In this document: piece after piece, positions 10,146 through 20,800 of the stretch
Numbering within the stretch: position 1 is the first letter of the stretch
Layout of the letters: each line of letters starts with the position of its first letter
NCBI RefSeq assembly: GCF_000497045.1
Contig: NW_015961988.1
Location: 682,001 to 746,000 of the forward strand
DNA length: 64,000 nucleotides
Origin: Kalmanozyma brasiliensis GHG001
Lineage: Eukaryota; Basidiomycota; Ustilaginomycetes; Ustilaginales
Direction of reading: 5' to 3'
The notes under the pieces: generated by a model
What the model saw: only the letters and a program-made list of their open reading frames with translations
Database searches by the model: none
What the model was told of the DNA's origin: nothing
Translations under genes and position numbers: made by a program

Positions 10146-10446
10146 GTGCGGATTCGACAATCACAAGGTTCGGCGTTCAGGTCAATGTCATATTCAAACG
10201 AGTTCGGTCGAAATCGCAAGTTCAGTCTGATTCGCAAGCGCCGCCGTGTGGAAGCGTCGCTGGAGGACATGTGCGTGATGCGGTGAAGACTCGACCGGTC
10301 ACATGGCCCCAGCGCCCAGTGAGTGCCGGATCGACGCAAAGGACTCGCTCAGAGAGTTGGCTCGCACATCATTGGTAGGAACGAACTTTCTTCTGATTCG
10401 ACGACACGCTTACAAGCACACAAACATTGCCGTTGGGCATCGGGGC
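10146..10446. other. Convergent 3' region between RFA2 and the Het-C gene
   Basis: About 300 bp between two stop codons on opposite strands. It should hold both 3' untranslated regions. Nothing else is visible. Confidence 0.5.
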
Positions 10447-10700
10447 TCAGTATCCGCCGCCGTAGCCACCGCCGTAGCCGCCCTGCTGGTTGTTGTATCC
10501 GCCCTGCTGGCCGTATCCTCCTGGAGGCGGGTACTGCTGCTGCTGACCATACCCCTGCTGTGGCTGACCGTAGCCCTGCTGTGGCTGGCCATAACCCTGC
10601 TGTTGGTGACCGTACCCTTGCTGTTCACCATACTGCGGCTGACCATATCCACCCTGACCGCCGGGAGGGCCTCCAGGCGGGGCGTAGTACTCACCCGCAC
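10447..10700 (-). repeat. Gln/Gly/Tyr repeat tract coding for the Het-C tail
   Basis: The 3' end of the Het-C frame encodes degenerate tandem units of the form YGQPQQG and GYGGGYGG. At DNA level this is a CTG/TGG-rich repeated stretch. Such low-complexity tails are prone to copy-number variation. Confidence 0.7.
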
Positions 10701-13416
10701 TGCCGCCGCTGCCGTATCGCTGATGACCCGTCGGCTCCGCCTCGGGGAACGACGGTCTGCTATTCCCACCATACGGTGGCTCTCCACCTTCGTAACCATC
10801 CGGACCAGCCCCGCCTTCAGGGAGATCCCTGAACATCCCGCCACCCGGGATGCGGCCGCCAACAAGACCGTGCACCTGGTTCGACACGTAGTTGCTCGCA
10901 TACCCTGCCATCTGCGTGCCAATGCTGCCTCCTCCTCCTCCACCACCACCTCCGCCATAGGAGGAGTGGTGCTGCTGACCAAAGCTGTGCGCAGCCTGAC
11001 TGTTGCCCCCGCCCATAAACGAGCCCATGTTGGGCTGGTCGTTGCCGTGACTGTGCGGTTCGGCTTTACCCGAACGCGTATTGGTGTGGTTTCGCACAGA
11101 CTGCTTGCTCAGTCGTCCGATCTCGGTACCGTGCGATCGCGCCCAGTCAGCAACGTAGTCCATCATCTCCTTCTGCACCGTCGCTCCCTGGTTAAACCAG
11201 TACGGGTGGAACATGACCGCCAGACACTCATCCGCCACCCTCGCCGGATCCAAACTTCGATCATCCCAAGCCCTGACCACCTTCGTCACCGTGTTCCTCA
11301 CAATGATCTTCGCCACATTGCCCGCAACCTCGTTGAGAATCAACCCGAAATGGTCCTTGGACAACATCGAGTGGGTCGGATCGGACGCGTTGGGGTTGTC
11401 AAACACCTCGTACTGCTCCTGCTTGTTGATCACCGCTCCGGAACCCAGCTTGAGCGCCGACATGCCCTGCTGCATGATCGGCTTGGCGTACGGCTCGATC
11501 AGCGTGAAGACAAAGATGTTGAGCTCGTTGGTGAGCTTTTCGACGAGACTGCTCAGACCGGGGATCTTCTCGATGGTGCCTTCGATGCTCTTCATGATGC
11601 GATCGCGCAGCTCGAGGATCTTCCACAGGTTGGCGTACATTTCTTGCGGAGACATGTTGGCGGGATCGCTGACGGGACCGCGAGAGACGTCTTCGAGATC
11701 GCGTGAGACGTTGCCGCCAGAGCTGCCTCCGGGGATCTTGGCAAGCATGCCGAGCAGGTCTTGGACGGGACTGCGGTTGCTTCCGCTCGACTGACGCTTG
11801 GCGTTGTCCATGGCCTTGTTCAGGTCCGAGATCGACGCTTCCGAGAGATGGTCCTGCGCCTCGCCTAGCATCGAGTGCATGAAGTCGGCGCTGCCGAAGG
11901 TGCCCGTGACGATGGGTGCGACTTGCGTGCCGTCCGGAGCACGAACCTTGACATTATCGCCGACGTGGAGGAAGACGTTGCGGTGACCGAGACGGTGGAG
12001 TGCGAGCTCGGTCCAGTTGCTGTGCGCGGGAAAGTCCTCGAGCGTGTGCAGCGCCTGGCCGAGGAGGCGGTAGGCTTCGTATAGGTCAGAGTCTTGTCCC
12101 GACTCACGGGCGCGACGACCCATTTCGATGACTCGGGTAAGCGTGCGACGGATAAGTCCGGATCCCGTGCGCCAGTGACCGTTCTCGTTGGCCAGATAGT
12201 TCTTCATGCCCGAACGAGGATCGACTTCGAGCTCCTGAGGGTTCACGGGCTCACGCAGACGAGGGTCGAACTGGCGAGCGTCCTTGCCGTCGGCGTAGCC
12301 TTTGGGGTTGTCGAGGTGCTCTTCGGGAAGGTATACGCCTAGTCTGTCGTCCGTGACCTCGAACTCGGCGGTGGCATAGCCGTGCGCGAGGAAGCCGAGC
12401 ACCATGACGATGTTGAGGATCTGGCGCTTGCCCATCTTTTGCAGAGCAGCGACGTCCATGGCCTGACTGTAGTCGCGCAGCCAGTTGCCGAAGTAGGTGC
12501 GCTTGATGTCGAGACCTCCGAACTTGCTCGAGCCAAAGAGAGAGCCGCCGGCCTTTTTGAAGAGGTCCTCGAGGATGTCTTCGATGTCTCCGTGTCGGAA
12601 CGCCTTGCCTTCCATGTAGGCGAAGGAAGGGATGTTGCCGGCACCGAATGCGTAAGCACCGGGGACAGAAGACAGGGCCACGATGAGCAGGGTCAGCATC
12701 GCGACAAAGAAGAAGCGACCGCCGAGCCAATTGCGGCGCGTCTTGTTGGCGCCAGCAGTAGGCGCGGCTCGGTCGGAGTCGTTGACGGGAGCATTGCTCG
12801 AGGCGAACACTTCCGAGTCTTGAGCAGCGTCCGCAAGGGCTTTCTCGATTTGAGAGTTGGTGCGCATCATGGTAGGCTGCACTGGCTCTTCCGCTTGAGG
12901 CGCAGAGTCAGAGATGATGTCGTCTGTTGAAGTTTGACTGGAATGTGAGTGTTGTTTGAGGGCGAGCTCGTCGCGAACGGCGTTGATGATCTCTGCGGCG
13001 TCCTTTGTGACCGCGTCGATGTCCTGTTCGATGTCCGAGTCTGAAAGGTGATCAGAGTCGGCGTATGAGTCAAGCCCGGGATCCGAGGTGGATTGCTCGA
13101 GATCTAGCTGGTCTTGCGTAGATCGGATGAGGGCGTCAATCTCGTCCTGCTCGTCTTGTGGCTTTATATGCGAGGCGGTGGGAACCGTGCGGCGCACTGG
13201 GGCTGACGGCTCGGAAACGTGAGGCTGGGACGTCTCGGCAGGCTTGAGCTTGCGGAACCGTTCAAACAGAAGCTGATCTGGGTCTGGGACCGCAGTGGAC
13301 GATCGATTTTGTGTCGGGGCTGTGGAGGCTTGAAGAGAAGATGAAGCTGGTTGCGCTTCAGGCTGTTTTCCTTGACGCAGCAGTCGGAGTCGTTCCTTCA
13401 AAGCTTCGTCTTTCAT
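10447..13416 (-). CDS. Het-C family protein with N-terminal extension
   Basis: Intronless frame of 989 residues. The core (about residues 256-760) is a Het-C domain, starting with the typical FGAGNIPSFAYMEGKAFRHGD and followed by GLDIKRTYFGNWLRDYSQAMD and a segment LGQALHTLEDFPAHSNWTEL. Het-C proteins were described in heterokaryon incompatibility of filamentous ascomycetes; their biochemical role is unclear. A hydrophobic segment at about residues 231-252 precedes the core and would normally be the N-terminal signal or anchor. Here it is preceded by 230 mostly disordered residues carrying short helical motifs such as LKERLRLLRQGKQ and LLFERFRKLKP. The last 190 residues are rich in Gly, Gln and Tyr with repeated YGQPQQG units. 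Two consecutive in-frame ATGs at 12870-12865 (residues 183-184) could be an alternative start closer to the usual family length. Confidence 0.88.
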   Translation of the reverse strand: MKDEALKERLRLLRQGKQPEAQPASSSLQASTAPTQNRSSTAVPDPDQLLFERFRKLKPAETSQPHVSEPSAPVRRTVPTASHIKPQDEQDEIDALIRSTQDQLDLEQSTSDPGLDSYADSDHLSDSDIEQDIDAVTKDAAEIINAVRDELALKQHSHSSQTSTDDIISDSAPQAEEPVQPTMMRTNSQIEKALADAAQDSEVFASSNAPVNDSDRAAPTAGANKTRRNWLGGRFFFVAMLTLLIVALSSVPGAYAFGAGNIPSFAYMEGKAFRHGDIEDILEDLFKKAGGSLFGSSKFGGLDIKRTYFGNWLRDYSQAMDVAALQKMGKRQILNIVMVLGFLAHGYATAEFEVTDDRLGVYLPEEHLDNPKGYADGKDARQFDPRLREPVNPQELEVDPRSGMKNYLANENGHWRTGSGLIRRTLTRVIEMGRRARESGQDSDLYEAYRLLGQALHTLEDFPAHSNWTELALHRLGHRNVFLHVGDNVKVRAPDGTQVAPIVTGTFGSADFMHSMLGEAQDHLSEASISDLNKAMDNAKRQSSGSNRSPVQDLLGMLAKIPGGSSGGNVSRDLEDVSRGPVSDPANMSPQEMYANLWKILELRDRIMKSIEGTIEKIPGLSSLVEKLTNELNIFVFTLIEPYAKPIMQQGMSALKLGSGAVINKQEQYEVFDNPNASDPTHSMLSKDHFGLILNEVAGNVAKIIVRNTVTKVVRAWDDRSLDPARVADECLAVMFHPYWFNQGATVQKEMMDYVADWARSHGTEIGRLSKQSVRNHTNTRSGKAEPHSHGNDQPNMGSFMGGGNSQAAHSFGQQHHSSYGGGGGGGGGGSIGTQMAGYASNYVSNQVHGLVGGRIPGGGMFRDLPEGGAGPDGYEGGEPPYGGNSRPSFPEAEPTGHQRYGSGGSAGEYYAPPGGPPGGQGGYGQPQYGEQQGYGHQQQGYGQPQQGYGQPQQGYGQQQQYPPPGGYGQQGGYNNQQGGYGGGYGGGY

Positions 13417-14000
13417 ACGACAAGTGGAATGAGGTTATGGGAGGAAGAGTGTCACGGATCTCCGAGTCTGATGGATGATCTTGAGTCAGGCTGTGGTATG
13501 TAGGAACAAGACAAGGACCAAGGATGATTCCAGACCTCTCAATCAAAGCGTGGCTGTGATGACTTGGGACTCAGCTCAGCAGCGAGAAGAACAACGTCGA
13601 AATTGGCTGCCTCGTGCTCAGCTTGACAGCTGGGCAAAAAGGCTTGGCAGGTTGAAAGCGTGTGCCAATTCAAGCACAGCCGATCAAACCACCGGCCCGT
13701 GCACACTTTCCCGCCGCATGTCGTGCGCCTCCCGAAGGTCCAAGCTCCCGTTCATCTTGCTAACTCCCACCCAGCTGTCCTGCCTGTCCGTGATACTCCG
13801 CTGACAAATTGCCGTGCGCGTACTGCCACGTTCTTCTGTGAGGTAGGCAGCTAGCTACCTTGTGTGATCTGTGATCGAAAAAGGCTCCGCACTTGGTCTG
13901 CTGAGGCAAGCTGATCAGTTCTTTTCGACTGTTTTGGCCGAAAAAATGCGGACTTGCGGGAGCCTTATTGTACGCAACTATGTAAATACCTGCCTATCTC
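13417..14000. other. Intergenic region upstream of Het-C and the tRNA
   Basis: About 580 bp containing the Het-C promoter on the minus strand and the 5' flank of the tRNA on the plus strand. No convincing open frame or repeat is present. Confidence 0.5.
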
Positions 14001-14105
14001 GCTGCTTTAGCTCAGTGGCTAGAGCGCTGCCTTTACACCGTTCGTTTCATGAGACGATAGCTTGTTAAACGGCATAGGCCACAGGTTCGATCCCTGTAAG
14101 CAGCA
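14001..14105 (+). tRNA. tRNA-Val(UAC) with a 32-nt intron
   Basis: The sequence folds as a tRNA: a 7-bp acceptor stem (GCTGCTT at 14001-14007 with AAGCAGC at 14098-14104), D stem GCTC/GAGC, T stem ACAGG/CCTGT with loop TTCGATC, and discriminator A at 14105. The anticodon loop reads TTTACAC with TAC at 14034-14036, which decodes GUA valine. A 32-nt intron (about 14038-14069) sits after the purine at position 37, the canonical nuclear tRNA intron site; its 3' end (TTAAA) can pair with the anticodon loop. One mismatch is present at the base of the anticodon stem (C27-U43). The CCA end is not encoded, as expected for eukaryotes. Confidence 0.88.
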
Positions 14106-14549
14106 ATTGGTACGGCGATACCTTTTTGGCACACTTGAATAGTGGAGGACAGACGCGGCACGAGTCGACCTCGAAACAAATTATTTTTGCGCGATCGAGA
14201 GCCGGTCGAAATTTTGGAAAAGGTTATCGCAGGAAGGTTGTCACCCTTGGCACATGAAAGCGCGCGCGAGATAACAGCATCCTTCACCTAGTAAGGCATC
14301 GCCAAGATCCACGGCGGCGTCAACGCTCGCTCTATCGTTGAGGCCGCTCAGCTCATAACGGGGCAACCTCGCATAGATCCGAGGCCAAACAATTCCGCAT
14401 CACAGCCGATAACAGTTTTTGACATGACTCGTTCGTATTCAGTGAAGCAGGAGAACCTTGATAGCATACATCGGAAAGAGCCTGCTTTTGAGCTAGCTAG
14501 CAAGAGGCGGCGCAAAGCTCAGACCAGGACGATTCGTTGCATCCGCAGC
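14106..14549. other. Intergenic region between tRNA and GND1 stop
   Basis: About 440 bp holding the tRNA 3' flank and the GND1 3' untranslated region. No additional feature is visible. Confidence 0.5.
14123..14127 (+). terminator. Pol III terminator of the tRNA gene
   Basis: A run of five T residues begins 18 bases after the discriminator base, as expected for RNA polymerase III termination. Confidence 0.7.
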
Positions 14550-16531
14550 TTATGCCTGGTAGGTGGAAGCCGAGACGTTACCACCACGGCCGGTCCAGTT
14601 GATGTGGATGTCCTGGCCCTCGGGCAGCTTGGCGCTGGCGTACTGGGGAAGGACACGGAAGGTGTGGGCACCGAAGTAGTCACGCTGGGCCTGGAGCAGG
14701 TTGGCGGGGAGCATCTCGCGGCGGTAGCCGTCAAAGAAGGCAAGAGCCGTCGAGAAGGCAGGGGTGGGGATACCCCAGAGGATGGCCTGGGCCACCACGC
14801 GGCGCCAGCCCTCCTGAGCATCGTGGATGGCCTTGTTGAAGAAGTCATCGAACAGCAAGTTCTCCAGCTCGGGGTTCTTGCGGAAAGCGGCGGTGATGTC
14901 CTTGAGGAAGACGGAGCGGATGATGCATCCACCGCGCCACATGAGAGCGATCGAGGGGTTGTTGAGAGTCCAGTTGTACTCCTTGGCGGCCTCGCGCATC
15001 AGCATGAAGCCCTGAGCGTACGAGACAATCTTGGAGGCGTACAGAGCCTGCTCGAGGTCGGCAATGAACTGCTCCTTGTTGCCCTCGAAGGGCTTGATCT
15101 GGGGACCACCGAGCACCTTGGAGGCGCGGGTTCGCTCGCCCTTGAGCGACGAAAGGCATCGGGCGAACACAGCCTCGCCGATGAGGGTAACGGGCTGACC
15201 AAGGTCGAGCGCGTTGATGGCGGTCCACTTGCCGGTACCCTTCTGGCCCGCAGCGTCCATAATCTTGGTGACCAGGGGCTCTCCGTCCTCGTCGTTGTAC
15301 TTGAGGATGTCCTTGGTGATCTCGATCAGGAACGAGTCGAGCACACCCGAGTTCCACTTGGTGAAAATGTCGCCGATCTCCGACTCCTTGAGGCCGAGAC
15401 CGTGCTTGAGGATGTCGTAGCCCTCGCAGATGAGCTGCATGTCTCCGTACTCGATACCGTTGTGGACCATCTTGACGTAGTGGCCGGCACCGGTCTGGCC
15501 GACCCAGTCACAGCAGGGCTCGCCATCGGTCTGAGCGGCGGTCTTCTGGAAGATCTCCTTGATGTGGGGCCAGGCGGCGTCCGAACCACCGGGCATGAGC
15601 GAGGGACCGTGACGGGCACCCTCCTCACCACCGGAGACACCGGAACCGACAAAGAGGATTCCCTTGGCCTCGAGCTCCTTGCAGCGGCGGATCGAGTCGG
15701 GGTAGTGCGAGTTACCACCGTCGATGACGATGTCGCCCTCCTCGAGGTGGGGGAGGAGCTGCTGGATGAAGGCGTCGACGGCGGGACCGGCCTTGACGAG
15801 GAGGATCATCTTGCGGGGGCGCTTGAGCTTGGCGACAAACTCCTCAATGGACTTGGCGCCAACGACGTTGGTTCCTGCGATCGATTTTTGGCCGGAAGAA
15901 GCAGCGAGAGAGCAGCAGGATGAGACGCGAAAGCAGGGATTGGTTCGGAAAACAAGCGAAAACGTCAGCAATCTGTGCTGCATGCTGTCAAGGTTGGGTT
16001 GAGAGCAACCCGAGCGCCGGGCTGGGTCTTTGAGTGCTGAGGTGTCCAACCCTCGCTCGAACGCGCAGCCATGAGCATCAGGGGATTGCTCGCTTCGTGA
16101 ACTTACCCTTAGCCTCGTTGGCAAGGAAATCGTCCACCTTGCTGGTGGTACGGTTGTAGGCGCAGACAGTGAATCCCTTGTCTGTGAGTTTGCAGAAACG
16201 AAGGAGAGGGTGATGTGACTACGTGTCAGTATCGTAACTCAATGTGGCAGCAGTCGGTCCGCTAGGTCGCTGGAGAAGCAGCTTCGCCCCCCAGCTTCGC
16301 GAGCTCGTCAGATACATACCGTTCATGTTGAGGATCAAGTTCTGACCCATGACGGCAAGGCCGATGAGGCCGATATCGGCACTGTGAGGGTTGGGAGAGA
16401 TGCAGCCAGCGAGGATGAGCGAGTCAGCAATCATGTGTTCTACGTCGTTGTAGCCATCTTTGCTGTCAAGAACAGCGATGGACCGAAATCTCTCGACGTC
16501 GCCAAAATACTTACACAGCTTGAGACGACAT
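14550..16531 (-). CDS. GND1: 6-phosphogluconate dehydrogenase (decarboxylating), four exons
   Basis: Spliced model on the minus strand: exons 16531-16515, 16381-16320, 16181-16107 and 15874-14550, giving 492 residues, the usual length. All introns are GT-AG and phases fit. The enzyme makes ribulose-5-phosphate, CO2 and NADPH in the oxidative pentose phosphate pathway in the cytosol. Exon 1 encodes only MSSQA plus two bases; exon 2 carries the NADP-binding motif [13 protein letters not shown]; exon 3 carries [19 protein letters not shown]; exon 4 has the family signature [20 protein letters not shown] and the catalytic segment [14 protein letters not shown]. Unspliced readings of the first intron add a false N-terminus, so the ATG at 16531 is preferred. 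Codon use is strongly biased, suggesting high expression. Confidence 0.95.
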
Positions 16532-17829
16532 CGTGCGAGAAGTGAGCTGGGAGGCGAGGGAGGAGATGCGGGAGCGAGCTGTCGAGAGAATCCTTGCGAT
16601 TGCTTAAAAGCGAAGGGCAGAGGATGAATGGAGGGGAGGTTGGGTTTAGAAGGAAAGCAAGTTTCGACGATGAAGGCGAAAAGTTGATAAGATGGTGTTG
16701 GGCGCTCGACTGAGAAGATCAACGGTCCGAGACTGCGAAGCTGACCAGCGTCCAAGTGCGCCAAAGTGGAGCCGAGTAAGCACAGTCAGAGAGTGAGGGT
16801 TGCTTTCCCACCAACGCACGGACACGGTCGAACTGCCAAAATTCCAAAAAGTCAGGTCCGTCCGCAAAGATCGATTTGTAGAAGGAAAGCCCGACCTGAC
16901 CCTCTCTCTTTCGCGCTGTGCCGATCGCAAATTTCCCTGCAGTCAACACACACAGGCAACCGAAGGCCACCGAAATGGACAAACCCCAGCAGCAGCGTGC
17001 GAGACGGCAATCTCCCTCACCCAACCTCATTCTCGATCTATCAGGCTTTGTCGTCGATATCATCGTGCTTCATGCTGCAGCCTGATCTCTTCCCGCAATG
17101 AGATAGCTGTTTGTGTTGTCTGTCACGAGCAGCTGCCAGCTCACCTCAAGCAGCGTGTCAAAGGTGATGAGCAATGTCCAACATTGCGTTGAGGATCCCG
17201 TCTTCCTGACATGGGGCCAGGCAGAGAGTCCACCGGTCCGGAGCTCCTGGCATGCACGATGATGCTGCCTGCTTGATCGATCGATAAGGCACAGCTCACG
17301 GCTTTCTTGCTTTTTTCAGCGCAATTTGAGCAGGTAGCGAAAGCCAGAGTCTAACATATAGGACAAAATTCCCGTCCGGTCCGGCATCCTCTCTGCCCGC
17401 GGGGTCGACCTTCTCCAGCTCGTTTGCAAGCCGAGCCTTCCCCGTAGGAGGGTCTCGCGGGGCTCGAGTGACTTCCACACGGCCAACAGGGAGCACGAGC
17501 GAAGGCCGAGACCGTTTTCCTGAACCCTGGCCGATGGGCATAAAGAGATCGCCGGAATAGAGCTTAGATCTGCGAGCGTAGATTGCCGGTCTGGAGGCGC
17601 AAACCACGAACGACTTTGTCAAATGCGATTCTGACACACTACAAAGCGATGCAAAGTACCAGTACAGTTCCTTTTGATTGCAGTACGAATGCGGAGGAAA
17701 AAGTCTTCCTCGAAAAGATGGTAGGATACAGCGTAACGTGCTCGATGCAACACGATGCATTTGGAGAGTGGTCACACAAGGCACCGGCGGCAGCAAGCAG
17801 CAATGAGAGATTGCTCCGGCTGCGGCGTC
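16532..17829. other. Intergenic region between GND1 and SCAP
   Basis: About 1.3 kb with the GND1 promoter on the minus strand and the SCAP 3' end. Short frames on both strands show no family resemblance or typical codon bias. No tRNA or repeat was seen. Confidence 0.45.
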
Positions 17830-20800
17830 TCAGGCCTGCTTGCCCTTGACGTGCACGACGCCGATGGAGCCTCCGAAGCCAAACATCAGGGCGCTGTCCT
17901 TACGTAGAGATGTCGCGAAACCGTGCACGGGGTGCAAGCGCGAGAAGGACAGTGCATCGTCAAGGGGCCCATCCAGCGAGGGCCGGCCTGTTCGTGATCG
18001 CTGCAGAGACGCCCGTGGCGGTGTTGGGGTCGAAGCGGCCTCGTCTGTACGAAGCAGCAGCGGCTGACGCGGCACGATTAGTTCTCCACCACGGCCTAGC
18101 ACCAGCTCCTCCCGCAGATCCAACACCCACCATTCCCATCGGCTCGAGCTTGTGCTTCGTTGCGCTCGACCGACACCAACAACTAAGCTTCCAAGCCCGA
18201 CGGGCGAGGTTCCACCTCTCTGGCATCGGACCCACCCGAGCAGCCTGAGCTGACGATCGTCCGCTCTCTGCGTGGCGTTGCTGGGCGGAGGCAAGTTGGG
18301 CATCACGGAGAGGCTCGACGAAGCTGCCAGTGTCTGAGGACCAGGCTCGACCGCTGTGTGCGACCCACTTCGGTCTCGCGTGTTGGCGCTTGCGCGACGC
18401 AACCTCGAAGCCGATCCATGCGATGACATGGGGTAAGCCAGCGGATTGCCCAGCTCGTTGGCAGGGCTCGGGGGTGTCGAAGAGTCGCCCCAAAAGATGG
18501 ATGCGTTGGTGCGAGAGCCGTTTGGAGTGCGGATGCGGATGGGTGAGCCAGCGGACGGAGCGTTCAGGCCTCCGTGGATCGAGCCACTTTTCTCCATTGC
18601 AGCTCCCGCGACTGGTGAGCCACTCGCGACAACAAGGAGGGAGGCGCGGCCTGTGGTCTGGGCGACGAATGCAGAGGTGTAGGCATCGCCAGCGTCGATG
18701 CTGGAAACGCTCATGACCGGGCCGTCGTCCAAGTCAACACTGCTAATGGCTTCGGCCGTCTCGAAGTCGACCAAGCGCACTCGTCCGTTGGCAAAGCCAA
18801 GGATCAAGGTGCTCCTGAGGAGAGGTGCCTCATCTGCCGGAGGCGGTCGACTAGACAGTCGACACAGCATTGCCGAGCAGACTTGACCGCGATCATCCAT
18901 GCTGAGCGTGAAGACGGTCTTGGCGCTGGCACCACCAGTCTCCACTGCTCTGATGTGGAATTGACCGTCAGTGGTGGTAAAGCCAATCAAGACAGTCCGT
19001 GACGATGCCGATGTGCTTATGCTGTTGCTGCTTCCCTCGGGATGGCTGGTCGGAGGCGCGCTGACCTCTAACGACCGCCAACGTAAGCGAGAATCGAGCT
19101 GGGTCTGAGAAGGTACGAGCCTGACCTCCTTGCGGGCCACATTCCAGGCATGGATGGTGCCGTCGCGGTGCGCAGAGAGGGCCACAGCAGAGTCGAGGCT
19201 GTGCATGGAATCTTGATGCTGCAGAGTCAAGGCTGCGATCGGCGAAGCCGAGTCAGCAGGGAGGTGATCCCACAATACTTCTAGCGACTTTGTCGATAAG
19301 AACAGAACTCGACCCGACGAGTGACCAATGGCCAACCACCCTGCTTCGGCTGACATTGTTAGCGCCGCAACCGGGCTGTGGTCCAGCGGGAGCATCGACC
19401 GCGCCTTGCTGACACTGCTGGTCCGCCTCGCATCTTCGCTTGCTGCGCCGCCGCCGTCGAGTCTCCAAACGTGGATTCCACCGCCATTGTCAATGGAAGC
19501 TGCCAGGCCTCCATCGTGGACGAGGAACTCGATATCGCAGGAGTGAGCACTGGCGATGACGGTCGTTCTCGACGTCACTGAAGAGTGTGAGGCGGGATCG
19601 GCTGAGCCGTTCGAGCTGTCGGAAGGATCGGCCTCGGACTTGTCTCGCTGCGCGTCCAGCAGCTCGGTGTCTTTGAGCAAGTATAGCAGCAGCATCCATA
19701 GCAGCGCCGTGGTTCCGGAGATGGGAAGAACGACGAGTTTGGCGAACCAGACGACCGCCCTGATCCTTGGCCGGAACAACGCCCAGCCCGCAAAGGTTGC
19801 GACAGACGGAGGAGTTTGTCCTTCGGTCGAAGATCGGAGCGAGAGGATGGTCCAAGGCTTGACATCGATCCGCAGCTCTTCCGCGCCCAGCGGGTTGAGC
19901 GACGTCCAGAGATCGGCGCTGGGCGAAGAGGTCCACCACGGCAACGCGGCGTGCCCATTGTTGTCAAGATGGCCATACGGATCGAAAGCGCTGTCCGTGC
20001 TCGGAGGCTGACGAATTGTGTCCCAATCATCTGGAAGGACGTAACTGGTCTTTTGGTGGCTGGGATAGCCGGTGCCGTAGTAGAGGTACAAGCCGCCCAT
20101 GTAGACCAAGATGAGTGTGAGGCTGGCAGTCCTTGCGGTCCTTGCATTCCACACCTTGGACAACGCTGCGATGACGATGTTGCCGGACCTGCCTTCAGCA
20201 CCGTTGCGTTGGTGCCGAGCCGGATGAGGTTTCCTGTCCGCATCGTCATTGTTGGTGCTGCCAGGTCCGTTGAGATGTCGGTCGTGCGATTGCGAAAGGC
20301 TGTCCTGCTTCCTGCTGATTCGTGTGCCCTGCGTCAGAAGGTCGGCGAGCTCGAGACGTTGCATATCGATGCTGAGAATGGTGACGAAGAAGGACATCTG
20401 CAAGAACCAGTCCATGACAAGTGAAAAGACGGCAAAGATGCAAAATTCGCGCACGGCCCGTACGCCGATGAAGAGGGCGATGACGAGCAGCAGCACGATA
20501 TCCGCGAGCGTCGTCAAGGTGATCGGAAGTCCTACCTTGCCCAAGCCATGCGCGATACGCGATGAGACGGGGAGCGAAAGCGGCGTGTCGACGATGGCCT
20601 TGGTGAGACTGTACATGTTCTCGGAGCCGACGACGACAATGACGAAAGGGAGCAGCTCCCAAGGGACCAGAGTGAGTCGAATGCCGAGGAGCGCGCAGAT
20701 GCTGACACTGGTGATCATGCTGATGAGCAGTTGGATCGTGCCGGTGAATGCGAGACCGAAGCGCGAATGCACCTTGCGCAGGTTGACGAGACCGCGAGAG

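Noticed and set aside
10303..11706. 467-codon plus-strand frame antisense to the Het-C gene
   Set aside because: Lies across the RFA2/Het-C 3' region and the low-complexity tail; hydrophobic runs come from the reverse of Gln/Gly codons and no family fits.
14424..15923. 499-codon plus-strand frame antisense to GND1
   Set aside because: Antisense shadow of a highly expressed gene, no motif. The sense strand encodes complete 6-phosphogluconate dehydrogenase.
16107..16124. Unspliced N-terminal extension of GND1 through its third intron
   Set aside because: Reading on past 15874 gives residues unrelated to the family; splicing to 16181-16107 restores the conserved N-terminus.
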